Below are positions 1-9,225 of a stretch of 64,000 bases of DNA, in pieces. Numbering within the stretch: position 1 is the stretch's first letter; each line of letters starts with the position of its first letter. The stretch comes from Nostoc spongiaeforme FACHB-130 (lineage in GTDB: Bacteria > Cyanobacteriota > Cyanobacteriia > Cyanobacteriales > Nostocaceae): positions 40,550 through 104,549 of the forward strand of contig NZ_JACJTB010000021.1 of the NCBI RefSeq assembly GCF_014698475.1, written 5' to 3'. The position numbers and the translations under genes are program-made. A model generated the notes under the pieces. That model had not been told where the DNA came from and searched no databases. It was given only the letters and a program-made list of their open reading frames with translations.

Positions 1-1
1 T

Positions 2-616
2 CAAATTTTTCTATTTTTTTCTCAAAACTCTAGAAAGTTATTATTTAAGGCTCAAGGTGAAAATAATTACTATTTAGAATTAAAACAAGAAAAAATTAAA
101 CTACCTGGGTTTTTTACCTATGACTTTATGGCTATAGATTTCCTGATTAAATCTTTTACTCAAGCTCGTGATCAAGATTTTATTCAAGCTATAAAAACAG
201 GAAAATATGGTGATAGCTATCAGGCCTTATTAAATGATTTAAATTCTATATTTATTGATAAAAAGATTAATTTGAATGAAGATTTGTCTGGTGTTATTTT
301 CAAAAAAAATGAAGATGATGTAGAACTTTACCCAGAAGATTTAAGTCATGGTGAACTCAAAAGACTATTTTTATATATGTTGATTAAATATAATAAAATA
401 GAAAATGCAATTGTATTAATGGACGAAATTGAAATATATTTCCATCCAGATTGGCAATATCAAATAGTTAGAGACTTAGAAGAATGGTCTCCCACTAATC
501 AATATATTTTAGCGACACATTCTTATGATCTATGTGAAGCAGTTACACCTGCTCATGTTAAATTACTACCATCAAAACTTATCAATCCAAACAAATCACC
601 AAGCAGCGAAATATGA
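2..616 (+). CDS. AAA/ABC-type ATPase, C-terminal part (start lies outside the window)
   Basis: The frame is open from base 2, so the gene begins upstream of the window and only its last ~204 codons are seen. The visible part carries an ABC-like signature (LSHGE, near base 345), a Walker B with the catalytic acid (IVLMDEIEIYFHP, near 412-445) and a switch histidine (YILATHS, near 505-525). This is the usual C-terminal half of an AAA_15/AAA_21 (OLD/RecF-like) ATPase. The stop overlaps the start of the next gene by 4 bp (ATGA), so the two are translationally coupled. Paired with a TOPRIM-like protein, it is probably the sensor/motor subunit of a two-gene defence operon. The Walker A motif cannot be checked here. 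Confidence 0.85.
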   Translation, partial: QIFLFFSQNSRKLLFKAQGENNYYLELKQEKIKLPGFFTYDFMAIDFLIKSFTQARDQDFIQAIKTGKYGDSYQALLNDLNSIFIDKKINLNEDLSGVIFKKNEDDVELYPEDLSHGELKRLFLYMLIKYNKIENAIVLMDEIEIYFHPDWQYQIVRDLEEWSPTNQYILATHSYDLCEAVTPAHVKLLPSKLINPNKSPSSEI

Positions 617-1569
617 GTCTCAGTGAAGCAGAGCTAGAAGAACATTGTAAACGTATTATTACATCAAGCAGAATACTAGATAAAATAGTTGTACTTTGTG
701 AAGGAGATATAGTAAAAGTTAATGGTAGGCCATCACCTCAAGCATATAACAGTATGGAGAAAATGCCTGATGCTAACTTTTATCATGCTTGCATTCCAAG
801 ATGGTGGAATCGTCAGTGTACACCTAAATTTTTTAATTGTGGCGATCGCCAAGATGTATTAAATACATTTTTTAGTATTTTAGACTTACATAATCAAAAT
901 CCTGCTAACTCTTATCTCAGTCCTCATCAGCTATTTGCCATTGTAGATTTAGATATTCAAATAGCCAGCATAAAAAACGATTACACTTTTAAAGATACTG
1001 ATTCTATTTTCTACAATTTGTATGAAAAAGCGAACATTAATGAAGGGAATTGTATAAATCATCGTATATGGGTGACTGGCTTAGTTCACAAAGAAGCATA
1101 CTTTTTAACACCTGATATTCAGTCAGTCTTGGACAATTACTCAAATACACCAGTTTATCAAGATTCAGTTGTTAATCTTGAGCAAATTTATCTTGATATA
1201 GTTGATAGCTTGCATGAAGATAGAGATTTACAAGATAACTTAGAAAAAACATTTAATCGAATTAACTACTGCTCAAATTTAGATTTTGATAATATCACAA
1301 ATTTTAAAAATTCTTGGAAACTCAATTTTATCAATAGTCAAAATAATTTAGATAAAAACATTTTAAGTTTAGCTTTACTGACAATTGCCAAAGCCAAAAA
1401 ATATTGGAAACAGATTCAACCGCCTCAAGCATGGACTAGTTCAGAACGAGCGTTTAGAGATGTATTAACGCTAGAGATAGGAAAATTTTATTCAGAACAA
1501 GAATGTGATGCGAAAAACCACATTCCTTTTTTCTTCAAAATTCTATATAGTTTCATTGATCAGGAGTAA
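613..1569 (+). CDS. TOPRIM-like (DUF4435/OLD-type) protein, putative nuclease partner of the upstream ATPase
   Basis: 318 residues. I do not recognise an exact family, but the N-terminal half has a TOPRIM-like layout: a hydrophobic strand ending in an acidic motif (VVLCEGD, E30), then a GDRQDVLN segment near 77-84, then a strand with a DxD motif (FAIVDLDI, D112/D114). A segment with KEAYFLTPD follows, as in DUF4435-type proteins. TOPRIM folds of this kind act as metal-dependent nucleases in OLD, PARIS (AriB) and related anti-phage systems. The ATGA overlap with the ATPase gene supports a two-subunit complex. Family assignment is by motif order only. It may be PARIS-like or another split OLD-type system. 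Confidence 0.6.
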   Translation: MSLSEAELEEHCKRIITSSRILDKIVVLCEGDIVKVNGRPSPQAYNSMEKMPDANFYHACIPRWWNRQCTPKFFNCGDRQDVLNTFFSILDLHNQNPANSYLSPHQLFAIVDLDIQIASIKNDYTFKDTDSIFYNLYEKANINEGNCINHRIWVTGLVHKEAYFLTPDIQSVLDNYSNTPVYQDSVVNLEQIYLDIVDSLHEDRDLQDNLEKTFNRINYCSNLDFDNITNFKNSWKLNFINSQNNLDKNILSLALLTIAKAKKYWKQIQPPQAWTSSERAFRDVLTLEIGKFYSEQECDAKNHIPFFFKILYSFIDQE

Positions 1570-1607
1570 TCCCAAATAGCGCCAGACTTCCAGTCTCTTG
1601 GGTTTAT

Positions 1608-2177
1608 TTAGCGCGTATGAAATTCCACGGCTGTTTGTGAGATTTTGATGTCATAGTTACCAAAAAAATCATGACCAAGTAAGCCAATATCGGCTTTGGA
1701 TGCGATCGCCACCTCCAGATTATTGGCTACCATCCCACCGGCAGAGATAGACTGAACTTTGCCTGTAGAAAATTGTACTTGGCTACCATCAGCAGTTTGA
1801 GCTTGCAGTCTACCTGTGGGTTTAACTTGCAAAGCATTGGCCATTGCTTGGGTAATTAAGGTTCCGTTAGCACCTGTATCGACAACCATTTCAAAGGTTT
1901 TTTGGTTATTAAAAGTGACATCAATCACCGGGGTTCTACCAAAGTGACGTTTGATAGGTATCCGAAAAACCTTACCCCCAGAAGTTGTGTTGATTTTCTG
2001 AGAATCACCGCAAAGCTTGGTTAACTCCACCGTCATTCCAGAAGCAGTCACCATAAAACAAGTACCTTTATCTTCCGCTACTGCCCGGTGTGTAAATGCT
2101 GAGAATATCAGCGTTGGTATTACTGCAATCAACGCCACGTTAATATTAGTAATTCCCCGTTTCCAAGCACAGTTCAT
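1608..2177 (-). CDS. Retropepsin-like aspartic protease (clan AA, TIGR02281-like)
   Basis: 189 residues. A hydrophobic N-terminal segment (residues ~12-33, ending in AVAE) looks like a signal or membrane anchor. The C-terminal ~115 residues form one retropepsin-type lobe: VDTGANGTLITQAMA holds the catalytic DTG, and IGLLGHDFFGNYDIKI is the conserved second hydrophobic-G motif. Single-lobe proteases of this family dimerise to form the active site. The product is probably periplasmic or membrane-anchored. It is transcribed convergently with the ATPase/TOPRIM pair, 38 bp away. Substrate unknown. Confidence 0.8.
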   Translation of the reverse strand: MNCAWKRGITNINVALIAVIPTLIFSAFTHRAVAEDKGTCFMVTASGMTVELTKLCGDSQKINTTSGGKVFRIPIKRHFGRTPVIDVTFNNQKTFEMVVDTGANGTLITQAMANALQVKPTGRLQAQTADGSQVQFSTGKVQSISAGGMVANNLEVAIASKADIGLLGHDFFGNYDIKISQTAVEFHTR

Positions 2178-2429
2178 TTGAGGATGTTCTCCGATTGTTT
2201 ATCAATATGAAAAATAAATTCTTTATTAAAATTTTAGATTGATTGTTTCAGTTGCTCAATTTCACGGATTCCTCAATAAGTTGGCTGGTAAAATCCAGTA
2301 TTTTTTAGGATTTATTAATATTTAAACTATGAAGTTTTCACCTAATAAATCTATATTATCGAGATTGAGGAAAAGCTAATTTAAAGATTAAATGAAGAGT
2401 CCATAAATATACTGAGGTAATATTTAAAG

Positions 2430-3206
2430 CTAGACACAAGAATTGGTGATGGCATGGATAGCAGTAGCGATCGCATTTCCCACAGCCACCTCTTTCTGTT
2501 CTAAAACTATCCCCTCATCAACAGTGCGTTGCGCCACCACACCGCAAACAGCCGCCGCCGCAAATTGATACACACCTGCCATTTTGAACAATGTGCCGCA
2601 TTCCATTTCGTAGTTCAAAATATTCAACCGTCGATACTCTTCAGTAATTCCCCGGAGCGATTGCATTAAATAGGGATTTGCTGAATCAGTGCGTTCCTGT
2701 CCTTCATAAAAAGTATCAACAGATGCCGTAATTCCTAAATAATGCTCAAATCCTAATTCTTGTGCAGCCTTGACTAAAGCCACCGTCAAAAACGGATCAG
2801 CCGCCGCCGGATATTCTATAGGTGCAATGTCATTAGCTGCACCTTGACGACACAAAGCGGCACTACTAATCACAATACTGCCGACTGGTACATGAGGTTG
2901 AATTGAGCCACAAGTCCCGATGCGAATAATCTGCCGGATTCCCACCTGCACCAATTCATTCACCACAATACTTAAAGAAGGCGCACCCATCCCACTAGTT
3001 GCTGATAAGATAGGGCGATGATTCGGTAAATAGCCTAAATAACTATCTAGACCGCGATTTTGGGATAATAAACGTACATCTTGGAAATAATTTTCGGCAA
3101 TCAGACAAGTGCGATCGCGATCGCCCGATAATAAAGCAATAGTAGGAGGCGATTTCCCTAAAGCCTCTTGCCCAAAACCAATGTGATACAAGCGTTTATT
3201 TGTCAT
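2430..3206 (-). CDS. Nucleoside phosphorylase (PNP/UDP family; uridine phosphorylase-like)
   Basis: 258 residues, the normal length for the PNP_UDP_1 family. Seen motifs: the phosphate-binding GDRDR near residues 28-32, the core RIGTCGSIQPHVPVGSIVI and the base/ribose-binding NYEMECGTLFKMAG near 198-211. The MEMxE-like motif (here YEMEC) places it with uridine or purine phosphorylases. These enzymes cleave nucleosides with phosphate to a free base and ribose-1-phosphate in salvage. The precise substrate cannot be read from these motifs. It is a single gene on the minus strand with no close operon partner. Confidence 0.82.
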   Translation of the reverse strand: MTNKRLYHIGFGQEALGKSPPTIALLSGDRDRTCLIAENYFQDVRLLSQNRGLDSYLGYLPNHRPILSATSGMGAPSLSIVVNELVQVGIRQIIRIGTCGSIQPHVPVGSIVISSAALCRQGAANDIAPIEYPAAADPFLTVALVKAAQELGFEHYLGITASVDTFYEGQERTDSANPYLMQSLRGITEEYRRLNILNYEMECGTLFKMAGVYQFAAAAVCGVVAQRTVDEGIVLEQKEVAVGNAIATAIHAITNSCV

Positions 3207-3331
3207 AATAATTTCAAAATAATTTCAGGCGGTTTTGTTACTTTGATTCAAGAGGAAAGTTTACAACGGGTTTGAACTCGGATGACAAACAACTTGACTG
3301 AAGTAAGTTACTGCTCATTTGGAGTTTGGCG

Positions 3332-3622
3332 ATGGGCATTGATGAAATTCTGAAAGCTTACCGAGAGGAAATTCTGCAAATTGCCGCTAAGTACGGAGCA
3401 TATAATGTACGGGTGTTTGGTTCAGTTGCTAGGGGGGAAGCCAGACCAGATAGTGATGTAGATTTTTTAGTAGAACTTGAACCCCAACGAACCTTATTAG
3501 ACCAGATTGCTTTGATGCAGTCCTTGGAAGAATTACTGGGGCGTAAAGTAGATGTAACTGAAACTGAAACTCTACATGAGTTAATTAAAGATAAAGTGTT
3601 GCGGGAAGCTGTGGTTTTATGA
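3332..3622 (+). CDS. mntA: MntA-type nucleotidyltransferase antitoxin
   Basis: About 96 residues from the ATG at 3332; a TTG two codons upstream is also open. It contains the minimal nucleotidyltransferase signature GSVARGEARPDSDVDFLVEL, that is GSX(10)DXD with the catalytic aspartates in SDVDF. MntA antitoxins neutralise the HepT toxin by adding AMP to a tyrosine of the toxin. The stop overlaps the hepT start by 4 bp, as is typical of the pair. Small mobile two-gene modules of this type are common in cyanobacteria. Confidence 0.9.
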   Translation: MGIDEILKAYREEILQIAAKYGAYNVRVFGSVARGEARPDSDVDFLVELEPQRTLLDQIALMQSLEELLGRKVDVTETETLHELIKDKVLREAVVL

Positions 3623-3960
3623 GAGATGACAGGCTTTACTTGAGCAACATCTTTGAATGTATCCAGCGTATCGAATCTTATACCCAGGATGGGAAAGAGA
3701 CATTTTTGCAAACCACGATCATTCAAGATGCGGTAATTAGAAATTTTGAAATAATTGGGGAAGCAACCAAGCGGTTATCTCCAGAAATTAGAGCAGCTTA
3801 TCCTGATGTACCTTGGCAACAGGTAGCTGGTTTTAGAGATGTATTGATTCATGATTATTTAAAAGTCAACTTAAACCGTGTGTGGGGAGTGATTGAACAA
3901 AATTTACCCCAACTTAAGATAACTGTTGAGGCGATTTTACAGGATTTAAGGGATTTGTAA
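3619..3960 (+). CDS. hepT: HepT-type (DUF86) toxin, HEPN RNase
   Basis: 113 residues. The HEPN active-site motif RX4HXY is intact (RDVLIHDY, near residues 74-81), including the tyrosine that the antitoxin AMPylates. HepT cuts RNA (tRNA ends in studied systems). It directly follows mntA with an ATGA overlap, so both are made from one message. Nothing suggests decay, so the module is probably functional. Confidence 0.9.
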   Translation: MRDDRLYLSNIFECIQRIESYTQDGKETFLQTTIIQDAVIRNFEIIGEATKRLSPEIRAAYPDVPWQQVAGFRDVLIHDYLKVNLNRVWGVIEQNLPQLKITVEAILQDLRDL

Positions 3961-3969
3961 TTCGGGCTA

Positions 3970-4578
3970 TCATACTGTGGAAAGTAAATCTCCTCCTTCC
4001 CAAATTTGCAATTGTCTTTCAGCTGCAACTATACAGTTGAGATGCTTAGGTGGATAGAGAAAATTATCGTAGGCTAAAGCCATTTGTCTAGCGGCCTCAG
4101 TATACGGCACTCGCCCGATACCTGTACCCAAACCTGGACAAGCGATGGTATGAATTTTTTGATTGCTGTGTTGGTTGTGCTGACGAATTGCCAACAGCAT
4201 AGCCCACATTGCAATATACGGAATATCTGTCCCCATAATTGACATTGGAACACGCATAGTCGGTGTATGTGCCAAAAAAGGGTGGTGACGATGACCTGTT
4301 TCCACAATCATTGAAGTTCCTACAGGCTGTTCACCCAAATAATCTCGCAAAATGCGTTGTTGCACTTTTTCCATTAAGGCACGACCAAAAAAGCGGATGA
4401 TAGCTGCATCTATACCACCATCCATCATCCCAAAAGAGTTAGCAGGGCTGACCAAGCAATCAAAGTCTGTCAACCACTCAAAGTAGTTATGAACTATTTC
4501 TACATTCGGTAAGTAACTAAAATGCTGTTGAAAGGCTGCACACAATAAAGGGTTAGGTGCTACCAATATTAGTTTCAA
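3970..4578 (-). CDS. Macro-domain protein (ADP-ribose-binding family)
   Basis: 202 residues covering one macro domain. Seen: a first strand with CLVSPANSFGMMDGGIDAAI (the A-N-S-x-G-x-M-x-G-G-I-D loop that contacts ADP-ribose) and the later glycine-rich loop ACPGLGTGIGRVPYTEAARQM. Macro domains bind or hydrolyse ADP-ribose or O-acetyl-ADP-ribose and can reverse ADP-ribosylation. The gene stands alone, convergent with mntA-hepT (9 bp between stops). A link to toxin-antitoxin biology is possible but is not shown by the sequence. Confidence 0.85.
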   Translation of the reverse strand: MKLILVAPNPLLCAAFQQHFSYLPNVEIVHNYFEWLTDFDCLVSPANSFGMMDGGIDAAIIRFFGRALMEKVQQRILRDYLGEQPVGTSMIVETGHRHHPFLAHTPTMRVPMSIMGTDIPYIAMWAMLLAIRQHNQHSNQKIHTIACPGLGTGIGRVPYTEAARQMALAYDNFLYPPKHLNCIVAAERQLQIWEGGDLLSTV

Positions 4579-4859
4579 GCTAGATTTCCTCCACTTGAAT
4601 ACTTATTTTAGACCTTTTAGGCGATCGCGTGAGTTGAGCGCACTTAAAAATTTCGGTTAACTATATTGTGTAAAGTACATTTCTCAGCTTATCCTGAATA
4701 CTACTGTTAAAACGTCAAAAATTTGTCATTAATTGCCAACTTGATGTGGAAAACACGTAAAAAATCTAGCAATTAACTGTTTATTGAACAAAAAGATACC
4801 CGAATTCTCAAAGAAGTCAAGTATCTGAACATTTCGACAATTAAGAATTTATTCAGGGT

Positions 4860-7800
4860 ATGGAAGAGAAAACTATCAAGATGACTCAAAGTTATTACTT
4901 ATCAAAACTCAAGTTGATTTTAGCTTTGAGTAGCGCCATAATTACAACCTCTGCAAACAATGTTCTAGCGCAAAACATCACCATAGATGGTACTCTCAGC
5001 CCTGTACAAACCTTAAACGGCCCAATATATATAATTCCGCAGTCAGTTGGGCAAACAGTAGGGAGTAATTTATTCCACAGCTTTGGTCAGTTCAGCTTAA
5101 ATCAAGGAGAAAGGGCTAATTTTCAAAGCAATGCCAACATCAGAAACATCTTTTCGCGTGTTACAGGTGGCTCTCCTTCTAACATTAATGGTCTCATTTT
5201 TACCCAAAGTGGCAATGTCAATTTATATTTAATCAATCCCAGTGGAATTGTATTTGGCCCCAACGCCCGTTTAGATGTAGGTAGTAGCAGTAGAGGCTCA
5301 TTTATTGCCACCACAGCCGATGCTTTAGTGTGGTCTAATGGCACTCAATTCAGTGCGACAAATCCTGGTGGGACAAGTAGTTTGTTAACCATTGTCGGCG
5401 ACCCCAGTGGATTTTTATTTAACCACAGACCACCACAACCCATCAGAGTTTCTGGTAGTTCACTAGGAGTATTTGAAGGTCAAAGCTTACTCTTATTGGG
5501 AGGTGATGTCAGCCTGGACAATAGCTTCTTATTTGTCAATTTTACAGAAGGTGGCAGAATTGAACTCGGAGCAGTGGCAGAACCGGGAACAGTAGGCTTA
5601 ACTACTAACGGCAATATTTTGAGTTTGAGCTTCCCTGAAAATTTAGCACGAGCAGATGTTTCACTGATCAATAGAAGTATTTTAGATGTTACTGCTGAAA
5701 ATGGAGGTAGTATTGCTATCAATGCTCGGAATATAGATTTTCTATCCAGTAGTGTAGTATTTGCTGGAATTGCTTTAGGATTAGGAAATTTTAACAGCCA
5801 AGCAGGAGATATAACTATTAATGCTACAGATGCAATTACAATACATCAATCAAGTCGCATTCAAAATACTGTAGCTCCTTATGCGACAGGTAATGCAGGT
5901 AACATTAACATCACTACAAATGTACTCAGCCTCTCCAATGGTGCTAGACTACTTGCATTAAGCCGTGGTCAGGGAAATACTGGCAGTATAGTTATTGCTG
6001 CTAACAATGTCTCATTTGATGATGGAGATGTCTTTAGTATTGTCGAACCAGGAGCCGTAGGTAACAGTGGCAATATACGCATCAACACAAATTTACTTAC
6101 GCTAACCAATGGCGCTCAAATTGCTGCTTCAACCCGTGGGCAGGGAAATGCAGGTAGTTTGATTATAAATGCTCAAAAGGTATTGTTTGATGGTACAAGT
6201 AGTAATGGCAATTTTGCCACTGCCGCTCTTAGCACAGTAGAGCCGGGAGCTGTAGGTAACAGTGGCAATATCCATATCAACACAAACTCACTTGCCATTA
6301 CCAACGGTGCTTATGTCAGTGTATCAACTTTTGGGCAGGGAAAGGCAGACAATTTAATTATTAATGCTCGTGAGGTCTTATTCGATAGAGGTTTTGCTTT
6401 CAGTACTGTGGGGCAGGGTGCGTTACAAGACGGCGGTAGTATCCGCATCAGCACAGATTTACTTACTCTCAAAAATAACGCTCAACTCCAAGCTTCAACG
6501 TTTGGGGAAGGAAATGCAGGTAGTGTGATTATTGATGCTCTTGAGGTCGTTTTAGGCGATACAAGACGTGATAGCAACTTTCCTAGTGTTATTGCCAGCA
6601 CAGTAGAACAAGGCGCAGTAGGAAACGGCGGTAGCATCCGCATCTCTACTGATTTATTCACGCTCAACAATGGCAGTCAGCTGCTTACCTTAACCCGTGG
6701 GCAAGGAAATGCAGGCAATGTAATCCTTGCTGCTAATAATGTCTCATTTGATAATGGAAATATATTCAGCACAGTAGAACAAGGCGCAGTAGGAAATGGC
6801 GGCAGTGTCCATATCACTACAAATTTACTTACGCTAACCAATGGCGCTCAAATTGCTGCTTCAACTCGTGGGCAAGGAAATGCAAGCAACATTCACATTA
6901 CCGCTTCTGAGGCTGTTAATATTTCTGGAACTATTTCTGTGACTGGATTCTCTAGTGGGTTATTTACCTCAACATTTAGCACAGGTAAAGGTGGTGATAT
7001 CACTGTCAATACTAATTTATTCCGCCTCTCAGATAGTGCTGTGGTAGATGCACGAACAGCAAATGATGATAATGCTGGCAATATTACAGTGAATGCAAAT
7101 ACCGTTGAAGTTCTCAATGGAGGTCAACTGCTGAGTACGACATCTGGTAGGGGAAGTGCAGGTACAATTAGGGTTAATGCTACAGAGAGAGCAATTATTA
7201 GTGGTAGTGATGCAACTTTCAATGACCGAGTTGCCCGATTTGGTGGCAATGTTGCCAATGTTGATGCTGCTAGTGGTTTGTTTGTCCGGTCTGATGGCTT
7301 AGGCAGCGCAGGAAATATCGAAGTTAACTCACCCTTTGTACTGTTAGATAATGGTGGCAGATTTATTGCCGAATCCCGCTCTGTGAATGGTGGTAATATT
7401 TCCGTGAACGCGAGAAATGCCCTATTACTACGTCGTGGTAGTCAAATCTCTACGACTGCTGGTACTGCACAAGCTGGTGGTAATGGGGGCAACATCAACA
7501 TTAATGCAGGTTTTGTCATTGCTTTGCCACAAGAAAACAGCAACATTACAGCTAATGCTTTTTCCGGTACAGGTGGTCAAGTCCAAATTAACACGCAAGG
7601 CATTTTTGGTATCGAACCTCGCCTGAATGACAGTATTAATAGCAGTGATATTACTGCCAGTTCTACAACAGGAATTAATGGCGAAATTATTATCAATACA
7701 CCTAATGTTGACCCCACTCAGGGTTTAACTAATTTACCAGCAGATACAGTCAACACAGCTAGTTTGGTTGATTCTGGCTGTAATACTTTTGATGATAAGA

Positions 7801-8090
7801 CAGGTAGTCAATTTACTGTGACTGGCCGTGGTGGTTTACCTGCAAGTCCTGATGATTATTTGAGTAGTGATGTAGTGTGGTCTGATACGCGCTTAACTGT
7901 AGCAGCAAAACCCCAAAATGGTTCAGCAAGTCGTGTGACTACACCACAAAAGTCTTCTCATATTGTTTCAATAGTTCCTGCAACTGGTTGGGTGTCTAAT
8001 AATCAAGGAGAAGTGACACTGGTTAGTCAAGTTGCTAAAGCAGATGTTTACAAAGTTGGTTCTAATCACGTTGCTTGCGTTAAACCTTAG
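4860..8090 (+). CDS. Filamentous haemagglutinin-type secreted protein (TPS/TpsA)
   Basis: 1076 residues. Residues ~1-38 form a Sec signal (charged start, hydrophobic core, cut near VLAQ; a start at the second Met is possible). The TPS secretion domain follows (~39-190): ITIDGTLSP, FHSFGQFSLNQGERANF, NLYLINPSGIVFGPNARLDVG. The rest is a long right-handed beta-helix with many repeats of ~60-70 residues containing GNAGSIxINA, GAVGNSGNI and LTLTNGAQ. The C-terminal ~80 residues are non-repetitive. Such proteins are exported through a TpsB/FhaC pore and act as adhesins or surface proteins. No TpsB gene is in the window. The upstream ~280 bp is AT-rich and holds the likely promoter. Confidence 0.9.
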   Translation: MEEKTIKMTQSYYLSKLKLILALSSAIITTSANNVLAQNITIDGTLSPVQTLNGPIYIIPQSVGQTVGSNLFHSFGQFSLNQGERANFQSNANIRNIFSRVTGGSPSNINGLIFTQSGNVNLYLINPSGIVFGPNARLDVGSSSRGSFIATTADALVWSNGTQFSATNPGGTSSLLTIVGDPSGFLFNHRPPQPIRVSGSSLGVFEGQSLLLLGGDVSLDNSFLFVNFTEGGRIELGAVAEPGTVGLTTNGNILSLSFPENLARADVSLINRSILDVTAENGGSIAINARNIDFLSSSVVFAGIALGLGNFNSQAGDITINATDAITIHQSSRIQNTVAPYATGNAGNINITTNVLSLSNGARLLALSRGQGNTGSIVIAANNVSFDDGDVFSIVEPGAVGNSGNIRINTNLLTLTNGAQIAASTRGQGNAGSLIINAQKVLFDGTSSNGNFATAALSTVEPGAVGNSGNIHINTNSLAITNGAYVSVSTFGQGKADNLIINAREVLFDRGFAFSTVGQGALQDGGSIRISTDLLTLKNNAQLQASTFGEGNAGSVIIDALEVVLGDTRRDSNFPSVIASTVEQGAVGNGGSIRISTDLFTLNNGSQLLTLTRGQGNAGNVILAANNVSFDNGNIFSTVEQGAVGNGGSVHITTNLLTLTNGAQIAASTRGQGNASNIHITASEAVNISGTISVTGFSSGLFTSTFSTGKGGDITVNTNLFRLSDSAVVDARTANDDNAGNITVNANTVEVLNGGQLLSTTSGRGSAGTIRVNATERAIISGSDATFNDRVARFGGNVANVDAASGLFVRSDGLGSAGNIEVNSPFVLLDNGGRFIAESRSVNGGNISVNARNALLLRRGSQISTTAGTAQAGGNGGNININAGFVIALPQENSNITANAFSGTGGQVQINTQGIFGIEPRLNDSINSSDITASSTTGINGEIIINTPNVDPTQGLTNLPADTVNTASLVDSGCNTFDDKTGSQFTVTGRGGLPASPDDYLSSDVVWSDTRLTVAAKPQNGSASRVTTPQKSSHIVSIVPATGWVSNNQGEVTLVSQVAKADVYKVGSNHVACVKP
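5930..6900 (+). repeat. Internal direct repeats of the haemagglutinin gene
   Basis: About six imperfect units of 180-220 bp encode SxRGQGNAGSxxI, VSFD or VLFD, STVEPGAVGN, and NLLTLTNGAQ. Some blocks are nearly identical, for example those around 6090-6150 and 6825-6890. Recombination between units could change the length of the beta-helix. Confidence 0.75.
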
Positions 8091-8187
8091 TTTTAATGAT
8101 GTTGCGTTTCGTTTCTCCACCCAAAGACTAGAAGTCGCGGCTACATGAACAAAGTCTGCGGAGGCGGGCTTCAAAACCAATCAACAC

Positions 8188-8214
8188 AAAAAACCCCCGA
8201 ATTTATTCAGGGGC
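8188..8214 (-). terminator. Rho-independent terminator for the nadK/ndh transcript
   Basis: Read on the minus strand, a GC-rich hairpin (CCCC, GAAT/ATTC inner pairs, GGGG) is followed at once by a run of six T. It lies ~85 bp past the nadK stop and also faces the 3' end of the haemagglutinin gene, so it may work for both. Confidence 0.7.
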
Positions 8215-8298
8215 TAAAAGTTCATAGAATTACTAATTCGATGCAATTACCTGTGATCAAACGCTGAGAATTACTTCCAGACAACTGGGGACTGTCAA

Positions 8299-9219
8299 TC
8301 AATTACGATGATTGTTACTGTAGCGAACCCTTGTACCTGCCCAGAGTAACTTTTCGCGCAGTGTTTGATAATAGGAATTGTTTTCGCGTAAGACAATAAA
8401 TTTAGCTCGACACTCAGCCATTCGCACATCAACGCGATGTCCTGGCCAAATGGAAGTAGATAACACCCCATCCATCCACAATTTAGTACTTAAATCGTAA
8501 TCGCCCAAAGGCCAAATACTCACCACTACCCCAGGTGGTAACACCAAGGGACGGCTAGAAAGACTCATGGGACAAATGGGAGTAATGGTGACAGCTTCCA
8601 TACCGTCGTGCATGATAGGGCCATTAGCCGAAACAGTGTAACCAGTAGAACCTGTAGGAGTAGAAATAATCAACCCGTCTCCCACATACTGATCGACTAC
8701 TTCACCATCAATTTCCATTTCTAGGATAGAGGTGATCATGCGATCGGCAGAAGCGGGTTTAACACAAAATTCATTTAATGATAGGTAGCGTTCGGTGACT
8801 GGTTCTAAATTCGTGCGATGACCTTCATACACTGCGGCTTGTAGCATCATTCGCCTTTGAATAGCATAACGATCCTCCAACAGCCGATCCCACACTTTTT
8901 CTGTATCTTGAAATTCATCTACAGACTCGGTTAAAAAGCCCAGATGACCACCCACATTCACACCAAGAATGGGGATACCAGCTGGGGCTAAATGTCTGGC
9001 ACTAGTTAAAACAGTACCATCACCACCGAGTACTAAAGCCATGTCAATTGGTTGATTAGACGATGCCAAAAATACCGGGTAAGGGTTATCTTTTGGCCCG
9101 CTAGGCCCCATCAGTACATGACAACCGCGATTTTCTAGCTGCTTGGCACAAATTTCTGCCCAGCGTTTACTTTGAGAATCTCGCGCCTTATAAGCAATAA
9201 TTACCTGCTTGAGTTGCAC
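8299..9219 (-). CDS. nadK: NAD(+) kinase
   Basis: About 306 residues from GTG 9219; a TTG at 9225 adds two residues. It phosphorylates NAD+ to NADP+ with ATP. Seen motifs: LVLGGDGTVLTSARHL (GGDG, ATP site), GVNVGGHLGFLTE, NEFCVKPASADRM (NE/D motif) and DGLIISTPTGSTGYTVSANGP, all in family order. It starts a few bases after the ndhE stop, so it is probably co-transcribed with the NDH-1 genes. The link makes sense because NDH-1 and ferredoxin-NADP reduction share the pyridine nucleotide pool. Cyanobacteria usually have two NAD kinases; this belongs to the longer type. Confidence 0.93.
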   Translation of the reverse strand: MQLKQVIIAYKARDSQSKRWAEICAKQLENRGCHVLMGPSGPKDNPYPVFLASSNQPIDMALVLGGDGTVLTSARHLAPAGIPILGVNVGGHLGFLTESVDEFQDTEKVWDRLLEDRYAIQRRMMLQAAVYEGHRTNLEPVTERYLSLNEFCVKPASADRMITSILEMEIDGEVVDQYVGDGLIISTPTGSTGYTVSANGPIMHDGMEAVTITPICPMSLSSRPLVLPPGVVVSIWPLGDYDLSTKLWMDGVLSTSIWPGHRVDVRMAECRAKFIVLRENNSYYQTLREKLLWAGTRVRYSNNHRN

Positions 9220-9225
9220 GCACAA

